From positions 1 through 12,257 of the forward strand of contig JALWSN010000512.1 of assembly GCA_027080245.1 (NCBI GenBank): a DNA stretch of 12,257 bases, in the 5' to 3' direction. Of this stretch, positions 1 through 7,205 are shown piece by piece. This stretch comes from Ignavibacteriales bacterium. Lineage in GTDB: Bacteria; Bacteroidota; Ignavibacteria; Ignavibacteriales; Melioribacteraceae. The stretch's first letter is position 1. Every line of letters starts with the position of its first letter. The position numbers and the translations under genes are program-made. The notes under the pieces were generated by a model, which saw only the letters and a program-made list of their open reading frames with translations, made no database searches and was not told where the DNA came from.

Positions 1-324
1 ATTGATTTTGTTGATGAAATAAAATGTGAAAAACGTTGCGTCGAAAACCCTTAAATTTATTAACAAAACGTAATCCAACCACGCTTCGCCCTTTATTAGA
101 CGGGACGCAACGTAACTAAGGGTAATTACAAAATTAAAAAATAAAATTGAAACCAAAGTTCTTTTGGAAATCCTGATAAATTCCCTCCGGGAAATTAGCG
201 CAAACAAAAGCGTTAGTCCGCCAAGAATGTAAATATTCTTAAGCGCAATAATGGCGAACAATATTATTAAATAAAACAACAATGAATATTGTTCTTTGCG
301 GGCTTTAGTTAATTGAATTTTCAT
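1..324 (-). CDS. cbiQ: CbiQ-like ECF transporter T component, partial (cut at window start)
   Basis: Reading the minus strand from the ATG at 324 gives 108 codons open to the window edge, beginning MKIQLTKARKEQ and running into hydrophobic stretches (LLFYLIILFAIIAL, LVSILFFNFVITLSYVA, and a final LLINLRVFDATFFTFYF). A basic cytoplasmic start followed by paired membrane helices, directly after CbiM and a PDGLE protein, fits the transmembrane (T) component of a cobalt/nickel ECF importer, which couples the substrate subunit to the ATPases. The diagnostic C-terminal Ala-Arg-Gly coupling motifs lie beyond the window, so the assignment rests mainly on context. The start overlaps the end of the preceding gene by 20 nt and has no clear Shine-Dalgarno sequence, which suggests translational coupling. 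A downstream CbiO-type ATPase gene is expected but not seen. Confidence 0.72.
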   Translation of the reverse strand, partial: MKIQLTKARKEQYSLLFYLIILFAIIALKNIYILGGLTLLFALISRREFIRISKRTLVSILFFNFVITLSYVASRLIKGEAWLDYVLLINLRVFDATFFTFYFINKIN

Positions 325-658
325 TTTTAGTGAAATTTTTATTTGAAAAAATTTTCTTTCTTCTGAACATTAAAAACAATTTAAAAAACGCCCAGATTAA
401 CGCAATTGCAATCAGGGCTGAAAATACTTGACTTAACAAATTGCTGTTGAACACCCGGTAATCCTTAAAAGGCGCGTTGACTAATTCCGACGAGCTTTTA
501 ATGCCTTTGGGCACAAAGCCTAATTTTTCTTTGAAATAATCAAGTCCCCATTCTCCCCAGGCGGGATTGGAAGTCAAAAGCCCCAAAGGCGTAAGCGCCA
601 GGAACAATGCAAGCAACTGAAGCAGTCTTTTTTTGCTAACGTTACGCGGAGTTTTCAT
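305..658 (-). CDS. PDGLE-domain (CbiN/NikN-like) small subunit of cobalt/nickel ECF transporter
   Basis: A 117-residue protein with two predicted membrane helices, at about residues 11-29 and 75-98, and a basic C-terminal tail. Between them lies an extracytoplasmic segment with the pattern NPAWGEWGLDYFKEKLGF and, further on, APFKDYRV. Its size, topology and place between cbiM and cbiQ match the small accessory subunit (CbiN, or NikN/PDGLE) that helps load metal into CbiM/NikM. The usual PDGLE residues are replaced by AWGEW, so it is a variant of that domain; I assign the family by layout and by the flanking G-F...P...DY pattern rather than by the signature. The ATG at 658 overlaps the end of cbiM by 17 nt, a typical coupled operon. 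PDGLE-type subunits are often linked to nickel rather than cobalt systems, but the metal cannot be settled here. Confidence 0.78.
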   Translation of the reverse strand: MKTPRNVSKKRLLQLLALFLALTPLGLLTSNPAWGEWGLDYFKEKLGFVPKGIKSSSELVNAPFKDYRVFNSNLLSQVFSALIAIALIWAFFKLFLMFRRKKIFSNKNFTKNENSIN

Positions 659-1301
659 TTTTAAAATAATATTTGTTCACAAAACTGATTACCAATAACG
701 TGTAAATTCCTTCAGCAACGCCAAAGTAAACCATGTGGCTAAAAACAATCGCGGGGATTGTTACCTTTAAATCAAAGGGAAAGTACAAAGGCTTGCCCGA
801 AGGATCGGAAGCAATTAAAGGTTGAATCCCGAGAACAACCGCAATTACTACGGATGCGCAAACAATGGAAAGCCAGCCCGAAAAGAATAACGCAATTTTC
901 TCATTCAGAAATTTTTTTGTCAAATGATAGGCGTAATAGCCGACAAACGAAGCGGTAATTCCCATTGCAAAAATATTTAACCCAAGCGCCGTTACGCCGC
1001 CGTCGCCAAAAAGCAGCGCTTGGATAATAAGCACAAGTCCAATGGCGACAGCCGCAAAATAAGGATTAAACAAAATGGCAATTACCGCCGTTCCGATTGC
1101 GTGTCCGCTCGTGCCGCCGGGAATTGGAATGTTCAACATCATTGCCATGAAGGAAAGAGCCGTTACAGTTGAAAGAAGGGCAAGGTTTTCTTCTTGAAAA
1201 TCCTCTTTAACCTTTTTTAATCCGTAAGCCAACGCCGGCGCCGCTGCGGCATAGCTAACAATTGCCGTAGCAGGAGACAAATAACCATCAGGTACGTGCA
1301 T
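642..1301 (-). CDS. cbiM: Cobalt/nickel ECF transporter substrate-specific subunit CbiM/NikM
   Basis: A 219-residue integral membrane protein that starts MHVPDGYLSP, the invariant N-terminus of CbiM/NikM. In this family the metal is held by the free N-terminal amine, His2 and a conserved His near residue 67; here His2 is present and the second His (GTSGHAIG) falls at exactly residue 67. Several hydrophobic helices follow, with the family pattern of a Gly-rich loop after helix 2 (IPIPGGTSGHAIGTA). It captures Co2+ or Ni2+ at the outer face of the inner membrane and passes it inward using the CbiQ/CbiO energy module. The ATG at 1301 is preceded by AAAGG (complement of 1307-1311) at 5 nt spacing. 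It is the first gene of a three-gene overlapping set on the minus strand. No cobalamin riboswitch is visible upstream, so vitamin B12 control is not supported and nickel is as likely as cobalt. Confidence 0.95.
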   Translation of the reverse strand: MHVPDGYLSPATAIVSYAAAAPALAYGLKKVKEDFQEENLALLSTVTALSFMAMMLNIPIPGGTSGHAIGTAVIAILFNPYFAAVAIGLVLIIQALLFGDGGVTALGLNIFAMGITASFVGYYAYHLTKKFLNEKIALFFSGWLSIVCASVVIAVVLGIQPLIASDPSGKPLYFPFDLKVTIPAIVFSHMVYFGVAEGIYTLLVISFVNKYYFKNENSA

Positions 1302-1549
1302 GTAAACCTTTAGAACTATTTGAATTTATTGAATTAAATTTATTTGGTTTTTGTTTTAATCAACAATAACAGCTATTTCGGCGGCAAAATGACGGCTAAA
1401 CCGGTCCGGTTAAAAAATGTAATTAATTAAACAACAATTTAATCTCTTTTTAGTTTTGATTCAAATGCCCTGGAAAATTTTAAGCTACATGCTTGAAACC
1501 TTTCAAAAATTCAATCATCAAAATACGCAAAAAAACAAGGAGATTCGTT
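1302..1549. promoter_or_regulatory. Divergent intergenic region between cbiM (-) and thioredoxin (+)
   Basis: This 248 bp AT-rich region must carry the promoters of both the metal importer and the thioredoxin gene. It contains one perfect odd palindrome, AACCGG-T-CCGGTT at 1399-1411, embedded in a GC-richer patch (about 1378-1411) that stands out from the surrounding AT-rich DNA. This could be an operator, for example for a metal-responsive repressor, but no known consensus is matched. I looked for a B12 box (GCCACTG on the cbiM strand) and for the NikR half-sites GTATGA/TCATAC and found neither. No convincing -35/-10 pair could be assigned by eye. Confidence 0.4.
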
Positions 1550-1885
1550 ATGGCTAACATTGTTCAGGGAACTGATTTTAATTTCAACGAAGAAGTGTTA
1601 AATTCCGAAACGCCGGTGCTTGTGGACTTTTGGGCGCCGTGGTGCGCGCCTTGCAGAATAATAGCGCCGGTAGTGGAAGAAATTGCCAACGAATACGAAG
1701 GCAGACTAAAAGTAGTAAAAGTAAACACGGACGAGAATTACGGGGTGGCTTCTAAATACGGAATAATGAGCATTCCAACGCTCGGAATATTTAAAGCCGG
1801 ACAGATGGTAGATTCGATTATCGGAGCCGTTCCAAAACAAGTTCTCATTCAAAGAATTCAACCGCACATTCAAAGCATTAATTAG
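1550..1885 (+). CDS. trxA: Thioredoxin with WCAPC active site
   Basis: A 111-residue cytoplasmic thioredoxin, which reduces protein disulfides with electrons from thioredoxin reductase. The active-site stretch FWAPWCAPCR places the redox cysteines at 32 and 35, the buried Asp at 26 and the cis-proline (SIPT) at 76, the same positions as in E. coli thioredoxin, and the length matches the family. The motif is CAPC instead of the common CGPC, which may shift the redox potential slightly. I choose the ATG at 1550 because AAGGAG (1537-1542) sits 7 nt upstream. The in-frame ATG at 1493 would add 19 lysine-rich residues that are not part of the fold and lacks a ribosome binding site. The gene is followed immediately by a terminator hairpin and appears to be monocistronic. 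Confidence 0.96.
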   Translation: MANIVQGTDFNFNEEVLNSETPVLVDFWAPWCAPCRIIAPVVEEIANEYEGRLKVVKVNTDENYGVASKYGIMSIPTLGIFKAGQMVDSIIGAVPKQVLIQRIQPHIQSIN

Positions 1886-1905
1886 AGGCAAAATTCGCCT
1901 CTTTT
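1884..1905 (+). terminator. Intrinsic terminator of the thioredoxin gene
   Basis: A perfect 6 bp stem AGAGGC (1884-1889) / GCCTCT (1897-1902) with a 7 nt loop runs into a T tract (1902-1905). The stem overlaps the last two bases of the thioredoxin stop codon. Position and shape are typical of a rho-independent terminator on the plus strand. Confidence 0.75.
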
Positions 1906-1920
1906 ACTATTAACCGCGTT

Positions 1921-1960
1921 AATATTCTACTAATGTATTGCTACATTAGTAGAGTATTTT
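1921..1960. terminator. Long AT-rich hairpin between convergent genes, probably a terminator
   Basis: CTACTAATGTA (1927-1937) and TACATTAGTAG (1942-1952) form a perfect 11 bp stem with a TTGC loop. The pairing extends outward to 1921/1958, giving about 17 bp with one G-U pair on the plus-strand transcript. On the plus strand it ends in a T run (1957-1960). It abuts the stop codon of the minus-strand glycosyltransferase, so it could terminate either convergent transcript, but the stem is unusually AT-rich for a terminator and the minus-strand side lacks a strong U tract. Confidence 0.55.
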
Positions 1961-2594
1961 AAATATTGTTACAAATGCTGTCAGGAACGTTGCGATAGTA
2001 AACGTAAGTGGGAAACTTCACTTTTTTAACATTAAAATGTTTTTGCGCTCTTTCAAGGAATTCCGAATCTTCGCTGTAGTTCAAATTTTTAAATCCGCCA
2101 AGTTTTGTAAACACAATTCTTTTGCCGAAGAATGTTCCCCCAACCGCACAATCCTTAATGTGAATTTTTTTGCCGGGGTTGTTTTTGTCCTTTACGTACG
2201 GATTACCCACAATTTTAACTCCACCGTGGAGTAAATCTATTTCGGGATGTCCGGCTAAAAAAGCAAGTCGTTTTTCAATGTGCTCGGGCAAATATTCGTC
2301 GTCGCTTCCCAAAAATGTAATGAACCTTCCGGCGCTTAATTTAATTCCAACGTTTAAACTAACCGGCAATCCGTTGTTAGCTTGCTTAACGTAACGAATG
2401 CCCGAACGTTCGCCTAAAAATTTTTGAACAACTGCGTAAGTGTCGTCCTCGCTACCATCGTCCACTATTATTAGCTCTAAACCGCCGAAGGTTTGGTTGA
2501 ATATTGATTTCACCGCCCTTTCCAAGAGCGCCGCTCTGTTAAAAGTAGGAATGATTACAGAAACTATCGGCTTAAAGCTTTTGTATAATCGCAT
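1959..2594 (-). CDS. Short family 2 glycosyltransferase (GT-A fold)
   Basis: A 211-residue soluble GT2 protein that transfers a sugar from a nucleotide donor, probably to a cell-surface glycan. The N-terminus VSVIIPTFNRAALLERAVKS is the classic GT2 opening. DDGSEDDT (Asp45/Asp46) is the nucleotide-binding motif, GSDDEYLP (Asp98/Asp99) is the metal-binding DxD equivalent, and SEDSEFLERA (Glu175/Asp176) holds the likely catalytic acidic pair. The family ending YYRNVPDSICNN is also present, so the catalytic domain is complete although the protein is shorter than most GT2 enzymes (about 250-330 residues). There are no membrane helices. The ATG at 2594 has only a poor ribosome binding site; another ATG 11 nt upstream is out of frame. 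The gene stands alone, convergent with thioredoxin and divergent from the DUF2723 pair. The acceptor is unknown. Confidence 0.93.
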   Translation of the reverse strand: MRLYKSFKPIVSVIIPTFNRAALLERAVKSIFNQTFGGLELIIVDDGSEDDTYAVVQKFLGERSGIRYVKQANNGLPVSLNVGIKLSAGRFITFLGSDDEYLPEHIEKRLAFLAGHPEIDLLHGGVKIVGNPYVKDKNNPGKKIHIKDCAVGGTFFGKRIVFTKLGGFKNLNYSEDSEFLERAQKHFNVKKVKFPTYVYYRNVPDSICNNI

Positions 2595-2743
2595 ATTTTG
2601 TTCATTATTTAATTAACTCAACTCAAAATTTACCGCTTGAGCTTGAATTAAAAAAGTTTAAGTGCCGTTGTTTTAATAATCGAATGCGTGCGATTTTTTT
2701 AATATATTTAAGTTTTAAAATATTTTTCAGGTTGGATTAAACA

Positions 2744-2959
2744 ATGAGCTACCGTGACCAGAAGAAATATTTCGAAGCTCTGAAAAGATTCGAACGGAAG
2801 TTCGACAGAAAAGAACTGGAAGATTACAAAATGCTAAAAAAGAGACATGTGGACGAAGAAGATCTGGACAAGCTCTCACTCGAAAGATTAAGAAATCTTT
2901 ACGAAAAATATTACGTCAACAGACCAAAACCCAACCTAGACGATTTCTTCAAAAAATAA
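2744..2959 (+). CDS. Small charged protein of unknown function
   Basis: A 71-residue open frame starting MSYRDQKKYFEALKRFERKF. It is extremely rich in Lys, Arg, Glu and Asp, with regular spacing of Leu, Tyr and Phe that predicts two or three amphipathic helices (roughly residues 5-32 and 38-58), and it ends in a Pro-containing tail (NRPKPNLDDFFKK). There is no signal peptide, membrane segment, cysteine or recognisable motif. I believe it is a real gene because it fills the space in front of the DUF2723 gene on the same strand, ends 31 nt before that start and has the codon style of its neighbours. The ribosome binding site is weak (GGTTGGA, 2731-2737). I do not recognise the family. Its position suggests co-transcription with the downstream membrane glycosyltransferase, but no function can be inferred from that. 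Confidence 0.72.
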   Translation: MSYRDQKKYFEALKRFERKFDRKELEDYKMLKKRHVDEEDLDKLSLERLRNLYEKYYVNRPKPNLDDFFKK

Positions 2960-2990
2960 CAAAATTTAAAATTTATTGAATGAGGCTCTA

Positions 2991-5879
2991 ATGACAAACT
3001 CAAGGCTGCGTAAAATTATCGGACTTATTGTTTTTGCAATTGCGTTATTTACTTACTTTTCCACGGTACAACCTTCGGTTTCTTTCTGGGATTGTGGCGA
3101 ATTCATTTCATCATCTTACTTGCTACAAGTGCCGCATCCGCCCGGAACGCCACTGTTCCTTTTACTTGGCAGAGTAATGACGCTCATTCCCTTTGTCGGC
3201 AATCTTGGATTAAGGGTAAACACAATCTCGGTAGTTACAAGCTCTTTTGCTATTTTGCTACTGTACCTTGTTTCAATAAGAGTAATCGAAGCGTTTGCCG
3301 GCAAGAAACATTCTTTACTTGAAGCGGCGGGAATTTACCTCGCCTCGGCAATTGGCGCGCTGTCACTCGCGTTTGCTGACACTTTTTGGTTTAACGCAGT
3401 CGAAGCGGAAGTTTACGCCTCCTCTACTTTTTTAATCGCTCTCGTAACCTGGCTGATAATGATTTGGTGGGAAAAAGCCGACAAACCGGACAGCAACAAA
3501 TATTTAATAATGATTGCTTACACAATCGGACTTGCAACTGGCGTGCATTTGATGTCCGTTCTGGCAATTTTGCCCGTGGTAATGATTATTATGTTTCGCA
3601 AATACCAGACGGACGACGAGACTCTCAGAAAAACGGCCTATTTATTCTTGGGGCACGCGGCGATAATTCTGGCGATATTTATGGCGATGTGGTCGGCTCT
3701 TACGCCTACGTCAGCGCCTTCGCCCGAAGCTTACAAAGCCATCGACCACAGATTCTGGATGGTGTTTGTCGGAATAAGCGCCGTTTACATGGGCATTTTT
3801 TACAAAAAAGTTTTCGACAAGAACTCTTTTTACCTACCGGTTATTTTTGGCGGCATTGCTCTGGCTGTGGTTTATCCCGGCGTTGTGAAAGTAATCCCGA
3901 ACTTCCTTACGCAACTAAGCGGGGACAGCACTACAACCGGCTCGATTTTATTCCTGCTTCTTTTTGTCGTGCTTGGCTATTTGATTTACTGGTCCAAAAA
4001 AGAAAAGAAAGAAACCGTTAACCTTGTAAGCAAAGTCTTTTTGTTTATTTTCTTGGGTTACTCCAGTTACGCAATGATTATTATTCGAGCCAACGAAAAT
4101 CCGCCAATTAACATGAACGACCCAAGGGATTTCAAAACGCTTGTTTCCTATTTGAACAGGACTCAATATGGCGACTTTCCGATTTTTGCAAGGCGTTACT
4201 CTCAGGAGCCGCACCAACAGGGAATTTACACAAATTACTCGAGCGATTTGGATTTCCTCCTTCGTTACCAAATTCAACACATGTTCCACAGATACTTGCT
4301 CTGGAATTACGTCGGGCGGGTTAGCACCGTGCAGGACGCCGGGGTGGATTGGACTCAACTTTTTTACATCCCGCTATTGCTAGGTCTGCTCGGGCTTTAT
4401 TATCATTTCAAAAAAGATTGGAAAATGGCGTCGGTCTTTCTAATCATGTTTATTTTCCTTGGCTATTTAACCGCATTTTACCAAAATCAACAGCAACCTC
4501 AGCCCAGGGAAAGAGATTATTTTTACGTCGGGGCGTTTTTCGTTTTCTCGATGTGGATTTCCCTTGGCGTCAAAGGAATTTTAGACATCATTACGGAAAC
4601 CCTAAAAGAAAAGGCTTTCTTCAAGCCGGCTTTCTGGGGCTTTATTTTGTTTGCCGTTATTTTTGTGCCTTACAACATGGCTCGCACTAATTGGTTTACG
4701 CACGACCGCTCCCGCAATTACGTGCCGTGGGATTATTCCTACAACATGCTGCAAAGCGTTAAACCGAATGCGATATTGTTCACTAACGGCGACAACGACA
4801 CTTTCCCGCTCTGGTATTTGCAGAATGTGGAAGGGGTGCGTAGGGACGTACGAATCGCCAACCTGAGCTTGCTTAATACAGATTGGTACATTGAAGAATT
4901 AAAGAACACTACGCCCTTCGGAACGCCTAAGGTTGCAATGACCTACTCCGACGAACAAATTAAGCGCATCGGACCAATCAGGTGGAAACCCCAAAAGATT
5001 CACATCCCAGTGCCAAAAAGCGTTTACAAACAATTCGGCGTTACGGACACTTCAATAATAAACAAAGGTGAAATTAGCTGGATGATGAACAACACCGTCG
5101 TCTTTGGAAACATTAAAGCCGTGCGCGCCCAGGATTTAATGGTTCTCGACATTATCAGAGCCAACAAGTGGAAACGCCCGATTTATTTTGCCGTTACCTG
5201 TTCTGACAAAAGTAAAATTGGGCTGAACGATTACCTGAAAATGGAAGGGCTTGCTTTCAGAGTGATGCCTTTCAAAGTTGGAGGCTATTACGAAGCCGTG
5301 GATGAAAACATAATGAAGAAACAGCTGTTCCACGAACCTAAAGGATTTAGCCGCACGTACCAGCCTGGCTTTAAATTCCGCGGATTAAACGACTCAACGA
5401 TTTTCCTGAACGACAATCACAAGCGGCTTACGTTGAACTACCGCAGCGCGTTCATCCGATTGGCGCTTTACTACCTTTACGCAAAGAACGACACTGCGAT
5501 GACCATTGCCACTTTGAACAAAATGGAAGAGAAAATCCCGGAGAAATTGATCCCGATGGATTACCGCTTGATGAACGACATTTCCACAATTTACCTTGCC
5601 TCGGGCGACACGGCAAAATACAGAAAGCTTGCAAGGAAAGTTGAAGCAATTGCGCTGGAGAGAATAAACAAAAATCCCGCCGACGTTGAAGGCGGCAATT
5701 ACAATCCGTATTTTATTCTTAAACAGATTTACGACAATCTTGGCGAGTACGAAAAATTCATTCCCGTGCTTGAAAAGCTGCAATCAATTCGCCCGTACGA
5801 CAATTCGATTAAGCAGTTAATAAATCAATACAAAGCAAAAGCCGCGGCAAAGATTAAGAAAAAGATCGGTAAAAAATAA
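2991..5879 (+). CDS. DUF2723 / GT117-like multispanning membrane glycosyltransferase
   Basis: A 962-residue polytopic membrane protein of the DUF2723 family (the TMEM260/GT117 group, related to GT-C protein O-mannosyltransferases). These use a lipid-linked sugar to glycosylate proteins on the outer face of the membrane. The signature is at the N-terminus: a first membrane helix (about 10-24), then PSVSFWDCGEFISSSYLLQ with acidic Asp34 and Glu37, and VPHPPGTPLFLLLGR. FWFNAVEAEVYASS (132-145) and ATGVHLMSV are further family motifs. About a dozen helices follow, including one after the ERDYFYVGAFF motif. The C-terminal third is soluble and probably periplasmic, with TNGDNDTFPLWYLQ and a helical, TPR-like end. 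I prefer the ATG at 2991, which has GAGG 5 nt upstream, over an in-frame TTG at 2976. The acceptor and sugar are unknown; the bacterial members are largely uncharacterised. The 3' end is followed by a strong hairpin. Confidence 0.94.
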   Translation: MTNSRLRKIIGLIVFAIALFTYFSTVQPSVSFWDCGEFISSSYLLQVPHPPGTPLFLLLGRVMTLIPFVGNLGLRVNTISVVTSSFAILLLYLVSIRVIEAFAGKKHSLLEAAGIYLASAIGALSLAFADTFWFNAVEAEVYASSTFLIALVTWLIMIWWEKADKPDSNKYLIMIAYTIGLATGVHLMSVLAILPVVMIIMFRKYQTDDETLRKTAYLFLGHAAIILAIFMAMWSALTPTSAPSPEAYKAIDHRFWMVFVGISAVYMGIFYKKVFDKNSFYLPVIFGGIALAVVYPGVVKVIPNFLTQLSGDSTTTGSILFLLLFVVLGYLIYWSKKEKKETVNLVSKVFLFIFLGYSSYAMIIIRANENPPINMNDPRDFKTLVSYLNRTQYGDFPIFARRYSQEPHQQGIYTNYSSDLDFLLRYQIQHMFHRYLLWNYVGRVSTVQDAGVDWTQLFYIPLLLGLLGLYYHFKKDWKMASVFLIMFIFLGYLTAFYQNQQQPQPRERDYFYVGAFFVFSMWISLGVKGILDIITETLKEKAFFKPAFWGFILFAVIFVPYNMARTNWFTHDRSRNYVPWDYSYNMLQSVKPNAILFTNGDNDTFPLWYLQNVEGVRRDVRIANLSLLNTDWYIEELKNTTPFGTPKVAMTYSDEQIKRIGPIRWKPQKIHIPVPKSVYKQFGVTDTSIINKGEISWMMNNTVVFGNIKAVRAQDLMVLDIIRANKWKRPIYFAVTCSDKSKIGLNDYLKMEGLAFRVMPFKVGGYYEAVDENIMKKQLFHEPKGFSRTYQPGFKFRGLNDSTIFLNDNHKRLTLNYRSAFIRLALYYLYAKNDTAMTIATLNKMEEKIPEKLIPMDYRLMNDISTIYLASGDTAKYRKLARKVEAIALERINKNPADVEGGNYNPYFILKQIYDNLGEYEKFIPVLEKLQSIRPYDNSIKQLINQYKAKAAAKIKKKIGKK

Positions 5880-5914
5880 TTGTAAGCAGTGCGTTCGTTA
5901 GATTAAGTAATATT

Positions 5915-5947
5915 AAGTTCCCCCTTCCTACGAAGGGGGAACTTTTA
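5915..5947 (+). terminator. Strong GC-rich hairpin terminator after the DUF2723 gene
   Basis: AAGTTCCCCCTTC (5915-5927) and GAAGGGGGAACTT (5932-5944) form a perfect 13 bp stem with a CTAC loop, ending in TTTT (5943-5946). It lies 36 nt after the stop codon. The C5TTC...GAAG5 core recurs in the hairpin at 10996-11022, so it may be a dispersed repeat used as a terminator. Confidence 0.75.
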
Positions 5948-6049
5948 AGCAGAAATATTTTCCCGAGGCGGAAAACAGAATTTGTTCAATGAACGGCGTT
6001 GTTTGTTCTATTTTGTTTTTCATTATTGTTTAAAAATTTGAGATGAATA

Positions 6050-7111
6050 TTGAAAAAAATTTTAATTAATGCGCTTTCCGGCATTGGGGACGCCCTGATG
6101 TTCACCCCCGCTATTATGGAGTTGCGTAAGGCTCTCCCCGATGCGCAAATAGACGCGCTTGTAATGTTCCGGGGCGTTAAGGATTTGTACGAACGCCTGC
6201 CGGAAATTTCCAATGTGATTTATTTTGATTTCCTGAATTCTAATCCTCTTAAAGCCTTGACGTTTGTTCTGAAATTACGAAAGAAATATTGGGCGTCCTT
6301 TAACGTTTACCCTTCTAACAGGAAAGAATACAACGTAATTAATTTTTTAATTGGAGCGCCTAAAAGATTGGCTGTTGAATATTTGCGAATGGACAGGCAG
6401 AATCTTGGATTCTTAAATAATTTAAGAATTAAAGAAAACGACGAACTTCACAACGTTGAAGAAAATTTAAAAATGGTAAGTCTGCTTACGGGAAAACAGC
6501 CCGGAGAGCCTTCGCCCCTAAAATTTCCGTTACGGGAGGCGGACGAAAATTTTGCAGAGGAATTTCTTACCGAAAACAAAATTGAATACAACCTGATTGT
6601 AGGATTTCACCCCGGCTGTTCAACGCTTAAAAATCACGTTAACCGCCGCTGGCCGCCGCTTTATTTTTCTTCGCTGGCTAAAAAGATTTTGCGGGAATTC
6701 GAAGAAGCGCACATTTTAATTTTCGGGGGGAGAGACGAAAACACACTGAAAAACAAAATTCACGCGGACATTTCCTCCGAGCGGGCGCATATTGTAACCA
6801 CTGAAACAATTGCCCAAACAGCCGCGCTAATTAAAAAATGCAATCTTTTTGTAACTAACGATTCGGGCTTAATGCACATAGCCGCCGCAATGCAAACCAA
6901 AATAATCGCTTTAATAGGTCCTACAAATTTAAATTACATTCGCCCCTGGAAAGCCAAGCATGTTGTGGCTTCGCTGAATTTAAGCTGCTCGCCCTGTTTT
7001 TACTATTCGCCAAAGCCATTGACTTGCAGCCGCGACGACATTAAATTCAAATGCATGAAAGAGCTAAAACCTCAAGCGGTTTTCGAGCTTGTAAAGGAAT
7101 TTGTAAAATAG
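6050..7111 (+). CDS. Glycosyltransferase family 9 (ADP-heptose:LPS heptosyltransferase-like)
   Basis: A 353-residue GT-B enzyme of the WaaC/WaaF/RfaQ family (GT9), which adds heptose or a related sugar to the lipopolysaccharide core on the cytoplasmic side of the inner membrane. The N-terminal ILINALSGIGDALMFTPAI gives the Gly-rich loop with the family's catalytic Asp at residue 14. The C-terminal domain has VGFHPGCST (187-189 HPG), IFGGRDE, and the strongly conserved TNDSGLMHIAAAM (269-281) followed by ALIGPTN, which contact the nucleotide-sugar donor. Four cysteines near the C-terminus (313, 316, 326, 335) match the Cys-rich tail of many GT9 proteins and could bind metal. The start is TTG at 6050 with GAG (6040-6042) 7 nt upstream; the ATG at 6043 is out of frame and stops quickly. 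The true acceptor and sugar are not known. Confidence 0.92.
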   Translation: MKKILINALSGIGDALMFTPAIMELRKALPDAQIDALVMFRGVKDLYERLPEISNVIYFDFLNSNPLKALTFVLKLRKKYWASFNVYPSNRKEYNVINFLIGAPKRLAVEYLRMDRQNLGFLNNLRIKENDELHNVEENLKMVSLLTGKQPGEPSPLKFPLREADENFAEEFLTENKIEYNLIVGFHPGCSTLKNHVNRRWPPLYFSSLAKKILREFEEAHILIFGGRDENTLKNKIHADISSERAHIVTTETIAQTAALIKKCNLFVTNDSGLMHIAAAMQTKIIALIGPTNLNYIRPWKAKHVVASLNLSCSPCFYYSPKPLTCSRDDIKFKCMKELKPQAVFELVKEFVK

Positions 7112-7191
7112 CGAAAGAAAAATTTCACGCCGCTGAATTGTTTGAATAATTTTAAAAATTTGGGTAAGTTGCTAATTTAAAAAATTAATTT

Positions 7192-7198
7192 AAGGAAG
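7192..7198 (+). promoter_or_regulatory. Ribosome binding site that fixes a GTG start
   Basis: AAGGAAG lies 7 nt before the GTG at 7206 and supports that codon as the start of the nucleotidyltransferase, where no in-frame ATG is available before the essential Gly-rich motif. Confidence 0.7.
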
Positions 7199-7205
7199 CG
7201 ATATT

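Noticed and set aside
1302..1549. Possible cobalamin riboswitch upstream of cbiM
   Set aside because: No B12 box or conserved junction motifs can be found on the cbiM strand, and there is little conserved GC structure beyond one palindrome.
1493..1549. N-terminal extension of thioredoxin from the ATG at 1493
   Set aside because: It adds 19 basic residues outside the thioredoxin fold, while the ATG at 1550 has a good AAGGAG site and gives standard residue numbering.
2678..2700. AATCG/CGATT hairpin followed by T7 upstream of the 71-residue gene
   Set aside because: The 5 bp stem is too weak and no plus-strand gene ends before it; an attenuator is possible but unsupported.
2976..2990. TTG start for the DUF2723 protein
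   Set aside because: The ATG at 2991 has GAGG at proper spacing and the first membrane helix follows normally; the TTG has no ribosome binding site.
5895..5917. CGTTAGATTAA word shared with 10803-10815
   Set aside because: Only about 11 identical bases followed by loosely similar AT-rich sequence; possibly part of a repeat but too short to support alone.
5984..5994. GTTCA-A-TGAAC palindrome upstream of the GT9 gene
   Set aside because: An 11 bp palindrome in AT-rich DNA is likely by chance, and it matches no known operator.
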